NCBI GenBank assembly: GCA_018665385.1
Contig: JABJDN010000186.1
Span: 1 to 13,895 of the forward strand
DNA: 13,895 nucleotides
Reading direction: 5' to 3'
Origin: Phycisphaerae bacterium
GTDB lineage: Bacteria; Planctomycetota; Phycisphaerae; Phycisphaerales; SM1A02
Shown here: piece after piece, positions 1 to 7,651 of the stretch
Layout: each line of letters opens with the position of its first letter
Position numbering within the stretch: position 1 is the stretch's first letter
Program-made: the position numbers and the translations under genes
The notes under the pieces: generated by a model
What the model was told of the DNA's origin: nothing
The model's database searches: none
Seen by the model: the letters and a program-made list of their open reading frames with translations, nothing else

Positions 1-2
1 AA

Positions 3-158
3 ATAAAGAGCATCACCCAAATTACCTCTGAGGTAACCTCTGTGTATACCTCGGAGATAGCCTCTGAGATAGCCTCTGAGATAGCCTCGAAGGTGGCCTC
101 GGAGTTTGCCTCAGAGTTTGCCTCAGAGGTTAAAAAAAAAGTTGTTAAAACTCGATGA
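3..158 (+). CDS. C-terminal end of a tetrapeptide-repeat protein (5' end outside window)
   Basis: This frame is open from the left edge to TGA at 156-158 and gives the last 51 residues of a protein whose start is not in the window. About nine consecutive four-residue units follow the pattern Ser-Glu-(Ile/Val/Phe)-(Ala/Thr), then a basic tail, KKKVVKTR. The Ser codon varies (TCT, TCG, TCA) while the residue stays Ser, which supports real coding. A four-residue period could give a helix with a slowly turning hydrophobic stripe and an acidic face, but that is inference. I do not recognise the family. The next gene starts 32 bases downstream on the same strand with no terminator between, so the two may be co-transcribed. 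The opposite strand is also open here, but it has no start and gives no better protein. Confidence 0.6.
   Translation: MKSITQITSEVTSVYTSEIASEIASEIASKVASEFASEFASEVKKKVVKTR
27..134 (+). repeat. 12-bp tandem repeat, nine units, inside a coding region
   Basis: Nine 12-bp units start at 27, 39, 51, 63, 75, 87, 99, 111 and 123, with consensus TC(T/G/A)GAG(A/G/T)T(A/T/G)GCC. The units at 63 and 75 are identical; the others differ mainly at third codon positions and at the hydrophobic codon. The unit length keeps the reading frame, so gain or loss of units would change protein length without a frameshift. The two outermost units are the most divergent. Confidence 0.85.
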
Positions 159-190
159 GGTGTTCTCCCAATGACGATAAGTAGAAACTC

Positions 191-991
191 ATGGAAACGG
201 TTATTCCCTATCTTGCGCCAGCTTTTGGTATTGTTACAGGCCTCATACTGCTTTGTGTAGGCGCAAGGCTACTAAAGCCAGCAATCGGCCTTGGCGCTGG
301 CTTACTTGGTGCTGGGGGCGGATTTCTACTTGCCCCAACTATGTCTCTTGGTATATCGCCCTTTATAGTGGCGATCATTTTTGGAATAGTCGCAGCTATT
401 CTCGCTGTAGGAATTTCAAAACTAGCAATTCTCCTTATGCTTGCGTTTTCCTTCGCAGTTATCACTCCTGTCATTACGTGGCAAGTTGCTGGACTTGGTG
501 ATGGCGCGGAAGTAGTCCATGATGTGATAGAAGCTGCTTCTGAAGAACAAATAACGGAACCCAAAGCTTCAACGACAAATTCATTTAGTACCCCTGAATT
601 GGAAGTTTACAACTCTGTAAACGCAATGAGTCAACGAGCAATTTCCATGATCCGCTTTGGTAAGGACAGAATAGTTGCCGCTTGGAATGCAATTCCCACC
701 AGCACTCGATTCATAGTCGCAGGCGCTGCCGTCGCGGGTCTACTTCTTGGTCTTTTAGTTGCAACATTTATGCCCTACCTCTCATCAGCGCTTGTCACAG
801 CGTTCTGCGGAAGCATTTTATTACGCGTAGCTGTTGGTCAACTAGCAAGCGAAGTATGGCGAGCCGATGGTCTTGCTTCCATTAACACAAATGTTTTGTT
901 GTACACAACCATAGGTATAGCACTAGCAGGTCTCGGGCTGCAACTTACCTATTCAAAAAAATCGTCAAACCCAAAACAAATAACTGAGTAA
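191..991 (+). CDS. Multi-span membrane protein, possibly TM7S3/TM198-like (DUF4203-type)
   Basis: A 266-residue integral membrane protein of unknown function. About four hydrophobic segments (residues 7-25, 31-50, 55-75, 78-98) are followed by a polar, acidic stretch (about 101-168). About three more follow (172-193, 195-215, 235-254), and a short Lys/Ser-rich tail ends the protein. The Gly-rich second segment (GLGAGLLGAGGG) and the compact helix pairs recall the TM7S3/TM198 N-terminal-like domain, but this is by eye and uncertain. ATG 191 is the only usable early start: an in-frame TAG lies at 182-184 and the next Met is residue 51. It has no good Shine-Dalgarno; the GAGGTG at 157-162 is 28 bases away and suits an out-of-frame ATG at 171 better. 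The stop at 989-991 directly abuts the nuoN stop on the other strand. Confidence 0.7.
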   Translation: METVIPYLAPAFGIVTGLILLCVGARLLKPAIGLGAGLLGAGGGFLLAPTMSLGISPFIVAIIFGIVAAILAVGISKLAILLMLAFSFAVITPVITWQVAGLGDGAEVVHDVIEAASEEQITEPKASTTNSFSTPELEVYNSVNAMSQRAISMIRFGKDRIVAAWNAIPTSTRFIVAGAAVAGLLLGLLVATFMPYLSSALVTAFCGSILLRVAVGQLASEVWRADGLASINTNVLLYTTIGIALAGLGLQLTYSKKSSNPKQITE

Positions 992-2488
992 TTATTCGCT
1001 CACATGAACTGCTATTGAAGCATCTGTGGTTAATGCATTTAATGTGACTGGACCACCAACGGCTATGATTGCACCTAATATGGTCGCGATCAATGGCCAT
1101 CGCAACACAGGGGACACCTGCTCACTGCGAGCTGTCAACGGTGCTAGCAATGCCAAACCAATCAAGCGTAGATAATACCAAGCGCTTATTGCGCTCGAGA
1201 TTGCCGCCACAAGCACAAGTGGCAGTTGCCCAGCGCTCACACCCACAGTAAAGAGCATCAGTTTGCCCCAGAAACCAAAGAGTGGTGGAATCCCGAGCAA
1301 AGAACCGCATGAGATTGCAAACGATGCTGCAAGCGCTGGGCTACGTTTCACAAGACCCGAGATATCCTCTAGCGAATCAACCGATTCACCATTGCGTTGC
1401 AGGCATGCAAGTGTTGAGAATGCAGCAGTGTTTGTAGCACCATAAATAACGAGGTACACCATGACTGCAATCAAACCAAGTGGCGGACCAGCAATAATGC
1501 CAATCAGCATATAACCACTGTGCGCGATTGAACTGTACCCAAGCATTCTCTTAGTAGAGGTTTGCAGAAGAGCACCGATGTTCCCGAGAATCATTGTTAG
1601 TACGGCAACAACCCAGAGCATCATTTCAACAGATTTTGGTAATCCGCCTTCCCAGCCCACAAGTGAGAGAAGCATAATAATTGCAATGAACCCAGCGGCC
1701 TTTGGGACAAATGCAAGGAATGCTGTGACGGCAGATGCCGCACCTTGGTACACGTCAGGTGCATACAAGTGCATAGGCGCTGCGGCGATTTTATAACAGA
1801 GACCAACGAGAGCCAATATCAAACCTATTTGACCGAATGTTGAAATTCCGCCAGCATCATTTTGATCAGCAAATGCATCAGCCATGGCATGGAATTCGAA
1901 CGTTCCAGTTGCACCATACAAGAACGCAAATCCATACAACATAAGACCTGCAGAAATTGCTCCTAAAAAGAAGTACTTCATCGCTGCTTCTTGCCCAACT
2001 TTTGCCCACCTACTCATCGCTACCATGACATACGTTGGCAATGAAACAAGCTCTAATGCAAGGAACATCCATATCAAATCACTTGCTTCGCAGATAAGCA
2101 TTAAGCCTGTGATGCTAAGCAACAACAGAGCGTGGTATTCACCCGCACTCGAGCGAAGAGTATCAAACGTATCTTTTCCCGATGCGATTGCATGTTCGTA
2201 CTTGCGGTCCATCAACCCGCCAGAAGTCATTACAAGCAAAATGCCAATAAGTGCCGCAAAGAACTTTACGTACCCGCCCAAATTAGGCATAAGTGAATTA
2301 GATGATGCTACATGTTCTGCTGTATATACAAACGGTACCGAAATACACGACGCTGCTAAAAATACACATGCAATGAAACCAATGTTTCGTCGTATTGCTG
2401 CCTTATTAGAAAGACCACCAATTGCGCAAACGACTGTTCCTGTGAGCAGTATTAATTCTGGAATTAAGAACCAAAGTGTATTAGCCAT
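992..2488 (-). CDS. nuoN: NADH-quinone oxidoreductase subunit N
   Basis: One of the three antiporter-like proton-channel subunits (NuoL, M, N) of the complex I membrane arm. The protein has 498 residues, close to the usual 480-500, and is almost entirely hydrophobic helices. Expected charged residues are visible: Glu146 in LALELVSLP (Glu133 of E. coli), Lys171 in the AAMKYFFLG segment, Lys233 and His240 in YKIAAAPMH, and Lys263 in VPKAAGF. The discontinuous-helix signature PDVYQGAAS is present. It is the last gene of nuoJKLMN and its start overlaps the end of nuoM by 8 bp. A Shine-Dalgarno AAAGGA at 2502-2497 sits 8 bases before the ATG and fixes this start. I see no terminator hairpin after the stop; the adjoining opposite-strand gene leaves no space for one outside coding sequence. 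Confidence 0.96.
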   Translation of the reverse strand: MANTLWFLIPELILLTGTVVCAIGGLSNKAAIRRNIGFIACVFLAASCISVPFVYTAEHVASSNSLMPNLGGYVKFFAALIGILLVMTSGGLMDRKYEHAIASGKDTFDTLRSSAGEYHALLLLSITGLMLICEASDLIWMFLALELVSLPTYVMVAMSRWAKVGQEAAMKYFFLGAISAGLMLYGFAFLYGATGTFEFHAMADAFADQNDAGGISTFGQIGLILALVGLCYKIAAAPMHLYAPDVYQGAASAVTAFLAFVPKAAGFIAIIMLLSLVGWEGGLPKSVEMMLWVVAVLTMILGNIGALLQTSTKRMLGYSSIAHSGYMLIGIIAGPPLGLIAVMVYLVIYGATNTAAFSTLACLQRNGESVDSLEDISGLVKRSPALAASFAISCGSLLGIPPLFGFWGKLMLFTVGVSAGQLPLVLVAAISSAISAWYYLRLIGLALLAPLTARSEQVSPVLRWPLIATILGAIIAVGGPVTLNALTTDASIAVHVSE

Positions 2489-4076
2489 CGGTAGCGTCCT
2501 TTACTTCGATTCGTTGTGTTTCCGTTGGAACATCTTGTTGTACGATTGCTGGATATGGAGAGAGTACTTCTTCAACTGAACCCTGCATGGCATCCGTAAG
2601 CACAGTTGGTTGGACACCAATCCAAAGACAAAGAGCTGCCAATGGAACAAGGATTCCTATTTCGCGTTTTGATAAATCAGTTGGTAACGTTGGATGCGGT
2701 TCATAATTCTCTGGTATTCTTACTTTACCAAATACAATTTTGCCGACCATAATGAGTAGATACATCGCCGCTAACACCATGCCGATTGCAGAAATCGCTG
2801 CATATTCTGGACCTAACACACCTGGCCAAGTTGCATTCGAAGCAGAAGCACTGAACGTACCAAGCAAGCACATGAACTCGCTCACGAACCCATTCAAGCC
2901 AGGAAGCCCAACGCTAGCCAACACGAAAAATACCATGAGAAAAGACCACACGGGCATCGTTTTAGCAAGCCCACCGATTGCGTTCATATCCCTCGAGTGG
3001 TACCGCTCGTACATCATTCCGATAAGGAAGAAGAGTGCCCCAGTTGAAAGACCGTGATTGATCATATAAAGCACGGCACCCTCAAGACCAATTGGGTTCA
3101 ATGCGATTAATCCTAAGACGCAGAACCCAAGGTGACTTACAGATGAATACGCAACTAATTTTTTGATATCGTCTTGGACCCAGCAAATTAAAGCGGCATA
3201 CAAAATGCCAATTATTGCAAGCACTGCAATCATAGGTGCATACGCAACTACAGCTTCAGGAACCATTGGAAGAACAAAACGATAGACGCCAAACGTTCCT
3301 AGTTTCAGTAACACACCTGCAAGAATTACAGAGCCTGCAGTCGGCGCTTCAGTGTGTGCTAATGGAAGCCAAGTGTGCACAGGGAAGACAGGGATTTTCA
3401 CGGCAAACCCAGAGAGCAAAGCAAGAAGTATCCACCCCTGCTCTGTTGCGCTTAAATCTGTTGATGCAAACTTTGCAAGGTCATGTATAGCAAAAGACCA
3501 TGTGTCGTACAAATGCGTTTCCTTATATGTCCAAGCGACATACAAAAGACCTGCAAGTGTAAAGAGCGAACCTGTAAAGGTGTAGATAAAGAATTTAATA
3601 CTTGCATGGGCTCTATTCTTGCCGCCATAAATTGCGATTAAGAAGAACATCGGTACTAGAGTTAACTCGAAACTCACGTAGAACAGAATGATGTCTTGCG
3701 CAGCAAACACCCCTACCATTGCAGTTTCCAGAATAAGCAACCAAGCATAATATTCTTTAACGCGAAATGTAATCGCACTAAACGAACCCAAAACGCATAA
3801 GGGTGTGAGCAGGGTCGTCAGAAGAACCAACATCATCGCAACTGAGTCAACACCTAAATCTAAGGTGACGCCAAGTTTATTTAACCAAGGGACGTGCGAT
3901 GTAAAACCATCAAGTGAAGTACCCCAGATCGGAGCGAATTGAATTGCCATAACTATGCTGATTACAAAGACAACAGTTGACACTCCAAGCGCAATCCATT
4001 TTGAAACGGAAGACTTGCCAACAAAAATTGCAGCTGCACCCACGAGTGGCAATAGCATTAAGTACCACAAACTCAT
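2481..4076 (-). CDS. nuoM: NADH-quinone oxidoreductase subunit M
   Basis: Antiporter-like proton-translocating subunit in the middle of the complex I membrane arm. The 531 residues compare with about 500-510 in well-studied bacteria. Family residues are in place: Glu137 in SFELTLVPM (Glu144 of E. coli), Lys227 in FAVKIPVFPVHTWLP, the nearby His234 and His241, and Lys258 in LLKLGTFGVYRF. The segment HTEAPTAGSVILAG is the conserved broken-helix region. The C-terminus carries a roughly 50-residue polar tail after the last helix, longer than usual. The start overlaps the nuoL stop in an ATGA arrangement (4 bp), with a purine-rich GGGGGTGG just upstream, so translation is probably coupled to nuoL. 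The 3' end overlaps nuoN by 8 bp. Confidence 0.97.
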   Translation of the reverse strand: MSLWYLMLLPLVGAAAIFVGKSSVSKWIALGVSTVVFVISIVMAIQFAPIWGTSLDGFTSHVPWLNKLGVTLDLGVDSVAMMLVLLTTLLTPLCVLGSFSAITFRVKEYYAWLLILETAMVGVFAAQDIILFYVSFELTLVPMFFLIAIYGGKNRAHASIKFFIYTFTGSLFTLAGLLYVAWTYKETHLYDTWSFAIHDLAKFASTDLSATEQGWILLALLSGFAVKIPVFPVHTWLPLAHTEAPTAGSVILAGVLLKLGTFGVYRFVLPMVPEAVVAYAPMIAVLAIIGILYAALICWVQDDIKKLVAYSSVSHLGFCVLGLIALNPIGLEGAVLYMINHGLSTGALFFLIGMMYERYHSRDMNAIGGLAKTMPVWSFLMVFFVLASVGLPGLNGFVSEFMCLLGTFSASASNATWPGVLGPEYAAISAIGMVLAAMYLLIMVGKIVFGKVRIPENYEPHPTLPTDLSKREIGILVPLAALCLWIGVQPTVLTDAMQGSVEEVLSPYPAIVQQDVPTETQRIEVKDATDG

Positions 4077-6283
4077 TTTCCACCCCCAAGGGTTGCAATA
4101 GTTTGTTCGTTTGCGGTGTCAGGTGAAAGCGTTTGCATGAATGCAAGAATCTCGGGCATGAAGAGCATAAGTAACGCGATAAGCAGTGCTCCACCAAACA
4201 TCGAGATTGCATAACTTTGAATCGCGCCGTTGTGCAACGGGCTAAACCATCGTGCTATAACTCTTGGGATTGCTGCAATTCCGTTCACAAGTGCCCCATC
4301 AATAAAGTACCGGTCAAACAACGAGAAAATTTTGCCAAGAATCCAAAGTGGCGAACGGATAACCGCGATATAAAATTCATCTATATACCACTTGTTTTCC
4401 ATTGCAGTTGGCAACCAACGAGTCGCCTTGTTTGAAAGCATGGTGCTTCGCAATTTGTCCGCTGTTGGGCGTGATAACAAATGTATAAAGAAAGCAATTC
4501 CAATTCCGATGAAACCGACGATTGCTGAAATGTAGTACATCGCTTTGTGGGGGTCCATGCCGAGGATGTCCCCGTGCGCTACCTCATGTCCTATGTTCAC
4601 ACCGTGCGCTGAATCCAACACAGCGCCTGGCACCCCTGCTGCTGCTGGTGAATCGTTGACCATTTCAGCAATCCAGCCACCATGCAAACCTTCTGTTTCG
4701 TTTGGCATAAAATAGGGTAACGCTGCAAGCAATGCTCCAAGTGCAATGACAACTAACACAAAGTTAATGGCAAAGCGTGGCGCATGCGGATGGAAGTTTG
4801 AAGGCTCTTCGCCATGCAACTCATCGCCCGGTTCAAAATGAACTGGACCGGCACAAACTCGAAACCAAACACGGAATGTGTAATATGCTGTTAAGCCTGC
4901 AGTAAATATTGCAAGCCATCCTAGAAATTCAAAGCCAGTTCCTTGTGTCACAAATGCTTCTGCAAGAATTGCATCTTTAGAAAAGTAGCCACTTGTAAAA
5001 GGGAAGCCTGCTAAACATAAACAACCCACAAGCATTGTGTAACTTACAATTTTCCAGCCCCTCATTTTTCGAAGGCCAGACAAACGGCGCAGGTCGAGTT
5101 GGCCTGCAAAACCGTGCATAATTGCACCGCAAGTCAAAAACAAAACCGCTTTAAAGAACGCGTGAGTGAATACGTGGTACGCAGCACCATACGAAGTAAC
5201 AACTCCAAGGCCAAGGAACATATACCCTAACTGCGAAACTGTTGAGTACGCCATGATTCTTTTTATGTCGTACTGCGCCATCGCCATTGTTGCCGCAAAG
5301 AATGCAGTTAAACCGCCGACCCACGCTACAACTTCTAGCGCGTGGCTTCCTTCAAGCATAAAGAGTGGGTACGTACGAATAATCAAATACACACCAGCGG
5401 TTACCATCGTCGCTGCATGAATCAAAGCAGATACAGGCGTTGGACCTTCCATCGCATCGGGCAACCAAACGTACAAAGGAAGTTGCGCCGATTTCCCGAA
5501 CGCCGCTAACATCAGTAAGTATGGAATTGCTTGAACAGACCATCCGCCGAACGATGCGCTGTATTGATGCGTTTCAAGAACACTGGTAATTTCGTCATAC
5601 TGCACGGTCCCGAATGTAGTCCAGATAAGGTAAATCGCAAGTGCTAATCCAACGTCACCAATGCGATTCACAATGAATGCTTTTTTAGCTGCAGCTACTG
5701 CAGATGGGCGTTGGTAAAAATAACCAATGAGCCAATACGAAGCGAAGCCAACACCTTCCCAGCCCAAGTAGAGCATGAGTAAGTTGTCACCCATAACTAA
5801 GCAAGTCATCGCAAACAGGAACACACTTACTCCTGCGAAGAAGCGGGTGTACCCCTTGCCAATGTCGTGCTCCATGTATTCTGATGCATAAATTGCAATC
5901 AGAGTGCCTAGACCCGTTACGAATAACATCCACAAAAGGGTAAGCGAATCTACGTAGAAAGCAAAGTTTGCAACAAACGAGCCCTCTTCCCATGTTATGT
6001 TCAGCCAATCAAACACGTGAATGACTTCTGGGCCTTGGTAGTTATGCCACAACAAAATAGTCAGTACGAATGATGTAGCCAAACAAACAACTGTGATAAT
6101 CGCTGGAGCTTTGGAACGCACTTTATATACAGCGCAAATGCCGCACAACACCAGTGAGATGAGTGGCATCCACATAATGAAACTTGCCCAGTGCATGCCA
6201 CTTGCATAAATAACTGCACTTGCATCTACTGCAGGCATTGCACATAATTTTGAGAGTTCTGTCAAAGCGGCTAGTGCGTTCAT
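4073..6283 (-). CDS. nuoL: NADH-quinone oxidoreductase subunit L
   Basis: Distal antiporter-like subunit of complex I, which also supplies the long lateral helix running along the membrane arm. Channel residues are present: Glu176 (LGWEGVGF), Asp210 (NRIGD), Lys264 (FGKSAQLP), His289 (SALIHAATMV), His374 and Lys378 (THAFFKA), and Lys436 (YFSKDAIL). The C-terminal NKWYIDEFY, FIDGALVNG and final membrane segment match the region of the lateral helix and last anchor. At 736 residues it is over 100 longer than E. coli NuoL (613). The extra length lies in an N-terminal extension of about 30 residues, His/Glu-rich loops near 482-500 and 530-580, and a polar C-terminal tail. A Shine-Dalgarno CGGAG at 6296-6292 lies 8 bases before the ATG. 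The gene overlaps nuoK by 4 bp upstream and nuoM by 4 bp downstream. Confidence 0.97.
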   Translation of the reverse strand: MNALAALTELSKLCAMPAVDASAVIYASGMHWASFIMWMPLISLVLCGICAVYKVRSKAPAIITVVCLATSFVLTILLWHNYQGPEVIHVFDWLNITWEEGSFVANFAFYVDSLTLLWMLFVTGLGTLIAIYASEYMEHDIGKGYTRFFAGVSVFLFAMTCLVMGDNLLMLYLGWEGVGFASYWLIGYFYQRPSAVAAAKKAFIVNRIGDVGLALAIYLIWTTFGTVQYDEITSVLETHQYSASFGGWSVQAIPYLLMLAAFGKSAQLPLYVWLPDAMEGPTPVSALIHAATMVTAGVYLIIRTYPLFMLEGSHALEVVAWVGGLTAFFAATMAMAQYDIKRIMAYSTVSQLGYMFLGLGVVTSYGAAYHVFTHAFFKAVLFLTCGAIMHGFAGQLDLRRLSGLRKMRGWKIVSYTMLVGCLCLAGFPFTSGYFSKDAILAEAFVTQGTGFEFLGWLAIFTAGLTAYYTFRVWFRVCAGPVHFEPGDELHGEEPSNFHPHAPRFAINFVLVVIALGALLAALPYFMPNETEGLHGGWIAEMVNDSPAAAGVPGAVLDSAHGVNIGHEVAHGDILGMDPHKAMYYISAIVGFIGIGIAFFIHLLSRPTADKLRSTMLSNKATRWLPTAMENKWYIDEFYIAVIRSPLWILGKIFSLFDRYFIDGALVNGIAAIPRVIARWFSPLHNGAIQSYAISMFGGALLIALLMLFMPEILAFMQTLSPDTANEQTIATLGGGK

Positions 6284-6591
6284 TCCGTTAGCTCCGAAAA
6301 TGCATCTGCATCTAAAGAGTCACCTTGTCTATGCATAAGCACAACAAGCGCAAGAGCAAGCGCCGCTTCAGCAGCTGCCACAGTCAATATAAAAATAACC
6401 ATAACTTGGCCTGAGTAATCGAACAAGTAACGCCCCATGGCTATGAAAGCTATTGCTGCGCCTTGGAACATAAGCTCTGTGCAAAGAAACATGACAATCA
6501 AGTTTCGGCGTACAAGAAAGCCAACGACACCAATCACAAGTAGCAATCCACTTACGATAAGGTAGCCAGCAAGTGCAGAGGATGTCATCAT
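6280..6591 (-). CDS. nuoK: NADH-quinone oxidoreductase subunit K
   Basis: Small three-helix subunit of the complex I membrane arm, 103 residues, the normal length. The two conserved membrane glutamates of the proton path are visible: Glu39 in FLCTELMFQGAA (Glu36 of E. coli) and Glu75 in VAAAEAALALALV (Glu72 of E. coli). The FLVRRNLIVM segment after the first helix is also typical. Two adjacent ATG codons open the gene. The first (6589-6591) overlaps the nuoJ stop by 4 bp and has GAGGA at 6602-6598, 6 bases upstream, so I prefer it. The 3' end overlaps the nuoL start by 4 bp, as expected for tightly coupled subunits. Confidence 0.97.
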   Translation of the reverse strand: MMTSSALAGYLIVSGLLLVIGVVGFLVRRNLIVMFLCTELMFQGAAIAFIAMGRYLFDYSGQVMVIFILTVAAAEAALALALVVLMHRQGDSLDADAFSELTE

Positions 6592-7535
6592 GAGAGATCC
6601 TCACTTTTTGAAACTTCACCAAGTAAAACTCTTCGTTTTTCTTGTTCACCAAGTTCGATTGCGCGCCTTGCAATAATTGCAGCGCCAAACATCGCCATCA
6701 GCAAAATAACACCTGCAAGTTCAAGACTTACAGGAAAATCGTTTACTAAAGACCAACCGACTTGTTGCGTATTGCGGGGCAACATCGAATCTGGCAACAT
6801 GAGCGTGCTTCCATCTTCAGCAATAATGAACACTTCTGTACCTTCGATATGTATGCTATTGCCTGCTTCATCTGAAACCGGAGGCCAAGCGAAATCTGGG
6901 TCAAGTTCTGCAACTTCCCGTTCAAATTGAACTGAAAGATGTTCAAGAGTCGCCCACTGTGCCTGCGGATTTCCCGGCGCAGGCAAATTGCCTGGGATTG
7001 AAATATCTGTCCCTTTAATAACTGTCCCTGAAATCAAACACAACAATAAAAAACCAACGGCAACAGCTGCTGCGGGTTCACGTGGGATTCGGTCGTACGC
7101 TGCTTGTGTATCGGGTTCATCTTGACTTGTCGCTTGGTTGGCAAGCATCAGCACGAACATGTACGTAATGAGAATTGCTCCTGCATACACAATCACTAAT
7201 GCAAACGCCATGAATTCGGCTTCAAGAAGAACAAATAAACCTGCAGTAGCAATCACAACTAGAACAAAAAAGAGAGCGCTGTAAATTGGTTGATCGTGCG
7301 TTATCATTCGTAACGCGGAAGCAATCGCACACAAACTAAAGATGACAAAAAACACACCTTGGCTTGCATCTGCAAAAACAGAAAGTGAACCTGCGACCAA
7401 TCCAAGCAACCACCCAGCTGCAGCCACTGCGACTGCAATCATTCCAACACGCACCGTGATGGGGGACGGACGCAACGCTGCATACAACGCAAGTGCGAAA
7501 GTCAGGCAAGCTATATATGGGAGAAACATGTCCAT
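6588..7535 (-). CDS. nuoJ: NADH-quinone oxidoreductase subunit J, enlarged form
   Basis: Membrane subunit of complex I beside the quinone-cavity module, first gene of the nuoJKLMN operon. Core NuoJ signatures are clear at residues about 84-132 (PIYSALFFVL, then AEFMAFALVIVYAGAI) and 268-291 (FPVSLELAGVILLMAMFGAAI). At 315 residues it is nearly twice the usual 160-200. About 60 extra N-terminal residues hold two predicted membrane helices (about 4-22 and 30-52). A polar loop of about 85 residues (about 173-258) separates the fourth and fifth core helices. By the known NuoJ topology this loop would face the periplasm, which is inference. I chose ATG 7535, though ATG 7529 is as likely. A GTG at 7610 extends the frame, but that would put the promoter inside the gene and adds a non-hydrophobic leader. 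No strong Shine-Dalgarno is visible. Confidence 0.92.
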   Translation of the reverse strand: MDMFLPYIACLTFALALYAALRPSPITVRVGMIAVAVAAAGWLLGLVAGSLSVFADASQGVFFVIFSLCAIASALRMITHDQPIYSALFFVLVVIATAGLFVLLEAEFMAFALVIVYAGAILITYMFVLMLANQATSQDEPDTQAAYDRIPREPAAAVAVGFLLLCLISGTVIKGTDISIPGNLPAPGNPQAQWATLEHLSVQFEREVAELDPDFAWPPVSDEAGNSIHIEGTEVFIIAEDGSTLMLPDSMLPRNTQQVGWSLVNDFPVSLELAGVILLMAMFGAAIIARRAIELGEQEKRRVLLGEVSKSEDLS

Positions 7536-7564
7536 GTAGTGAGTGTGCGTCTTCTTGAGTTGAG

Positions 7565-7593
7565 AGTCTAAAATAAAGCGTAAAAAGGGGCAA
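7565..7593 (-). promoter_or_regulatory. Probable sigma-70 promoter of nuoJKLMN
   Basis: On the minus strand, TTGCCC (7593-7588) and TAGACT (7570-7565) are separated by exactly 17 bases, a reasonable -35/-10 pair. Transcription would begin near 7558, leaving a leader of about 23 bases before ATG 7535. The match is by eye only. It is the best pair in the nuoJ-pgsA gap, and the gap must contain a promoter for this strand. Confidence 0.4.
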
Positions 7594-7639
7594 GATATGT
7601 CCATTAGCACCGATTCGCAACCACTTTGGCGGTTAAAGG

Positions 7640-7645
7640 TAGAAT
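7640..7645 (+). promoter_or_regulatory. -10 box of pgsA, implying a leaderless or near-leaderless mRNA
   Basis: TAGAAT ends 6 bases before the pgsA ATG at 7652, so a start about 7 bases downstream of the box would fall on or next to the ATG. A weak -35-like TTCGCA lies at 7614-7619, with a spacer too long for a good match. The only ribosome-site candidate, AAAGG at 7635-7639, is 12 bases from the ATG and would not be in a transcript begun here. Confidence 0.35.
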
Positions 7646-7651
7646 GGTTTT

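Noticed and set aside
3..134. CRISPR array or DNA-level regulatory repeats at the left edge
   Set aside because: Units are 12 bp with no spacers, keep an open frame to a stop, and vary mostly at synonymous positions, which fits a protein repeat.
1..200. Minus-strand reading of the repeat region as the coding strand
   Set aside because: The frame is open but has no plausible start codon or ribosome site, and the plus-strand frame ends in a natural basic tail and stop just before the next gene.
1884..2579. Long plus-strand open frame (231 codons) opposite nuoN and the end of nuoM
   Set aside because: It is antisense to two well-supported genes, shows no domain or hydrophobic pattern of its own, and has no ribosome site; it is a shadow frame.
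7536..7610. GTG-started extension of nuoJ (25 more residues)
   Set aside because: The extra residues are polar and unlike NuoJ, and the best promoter pair (7593-7565) lies within this stretch, so an mRNA from it could not encode the extension.
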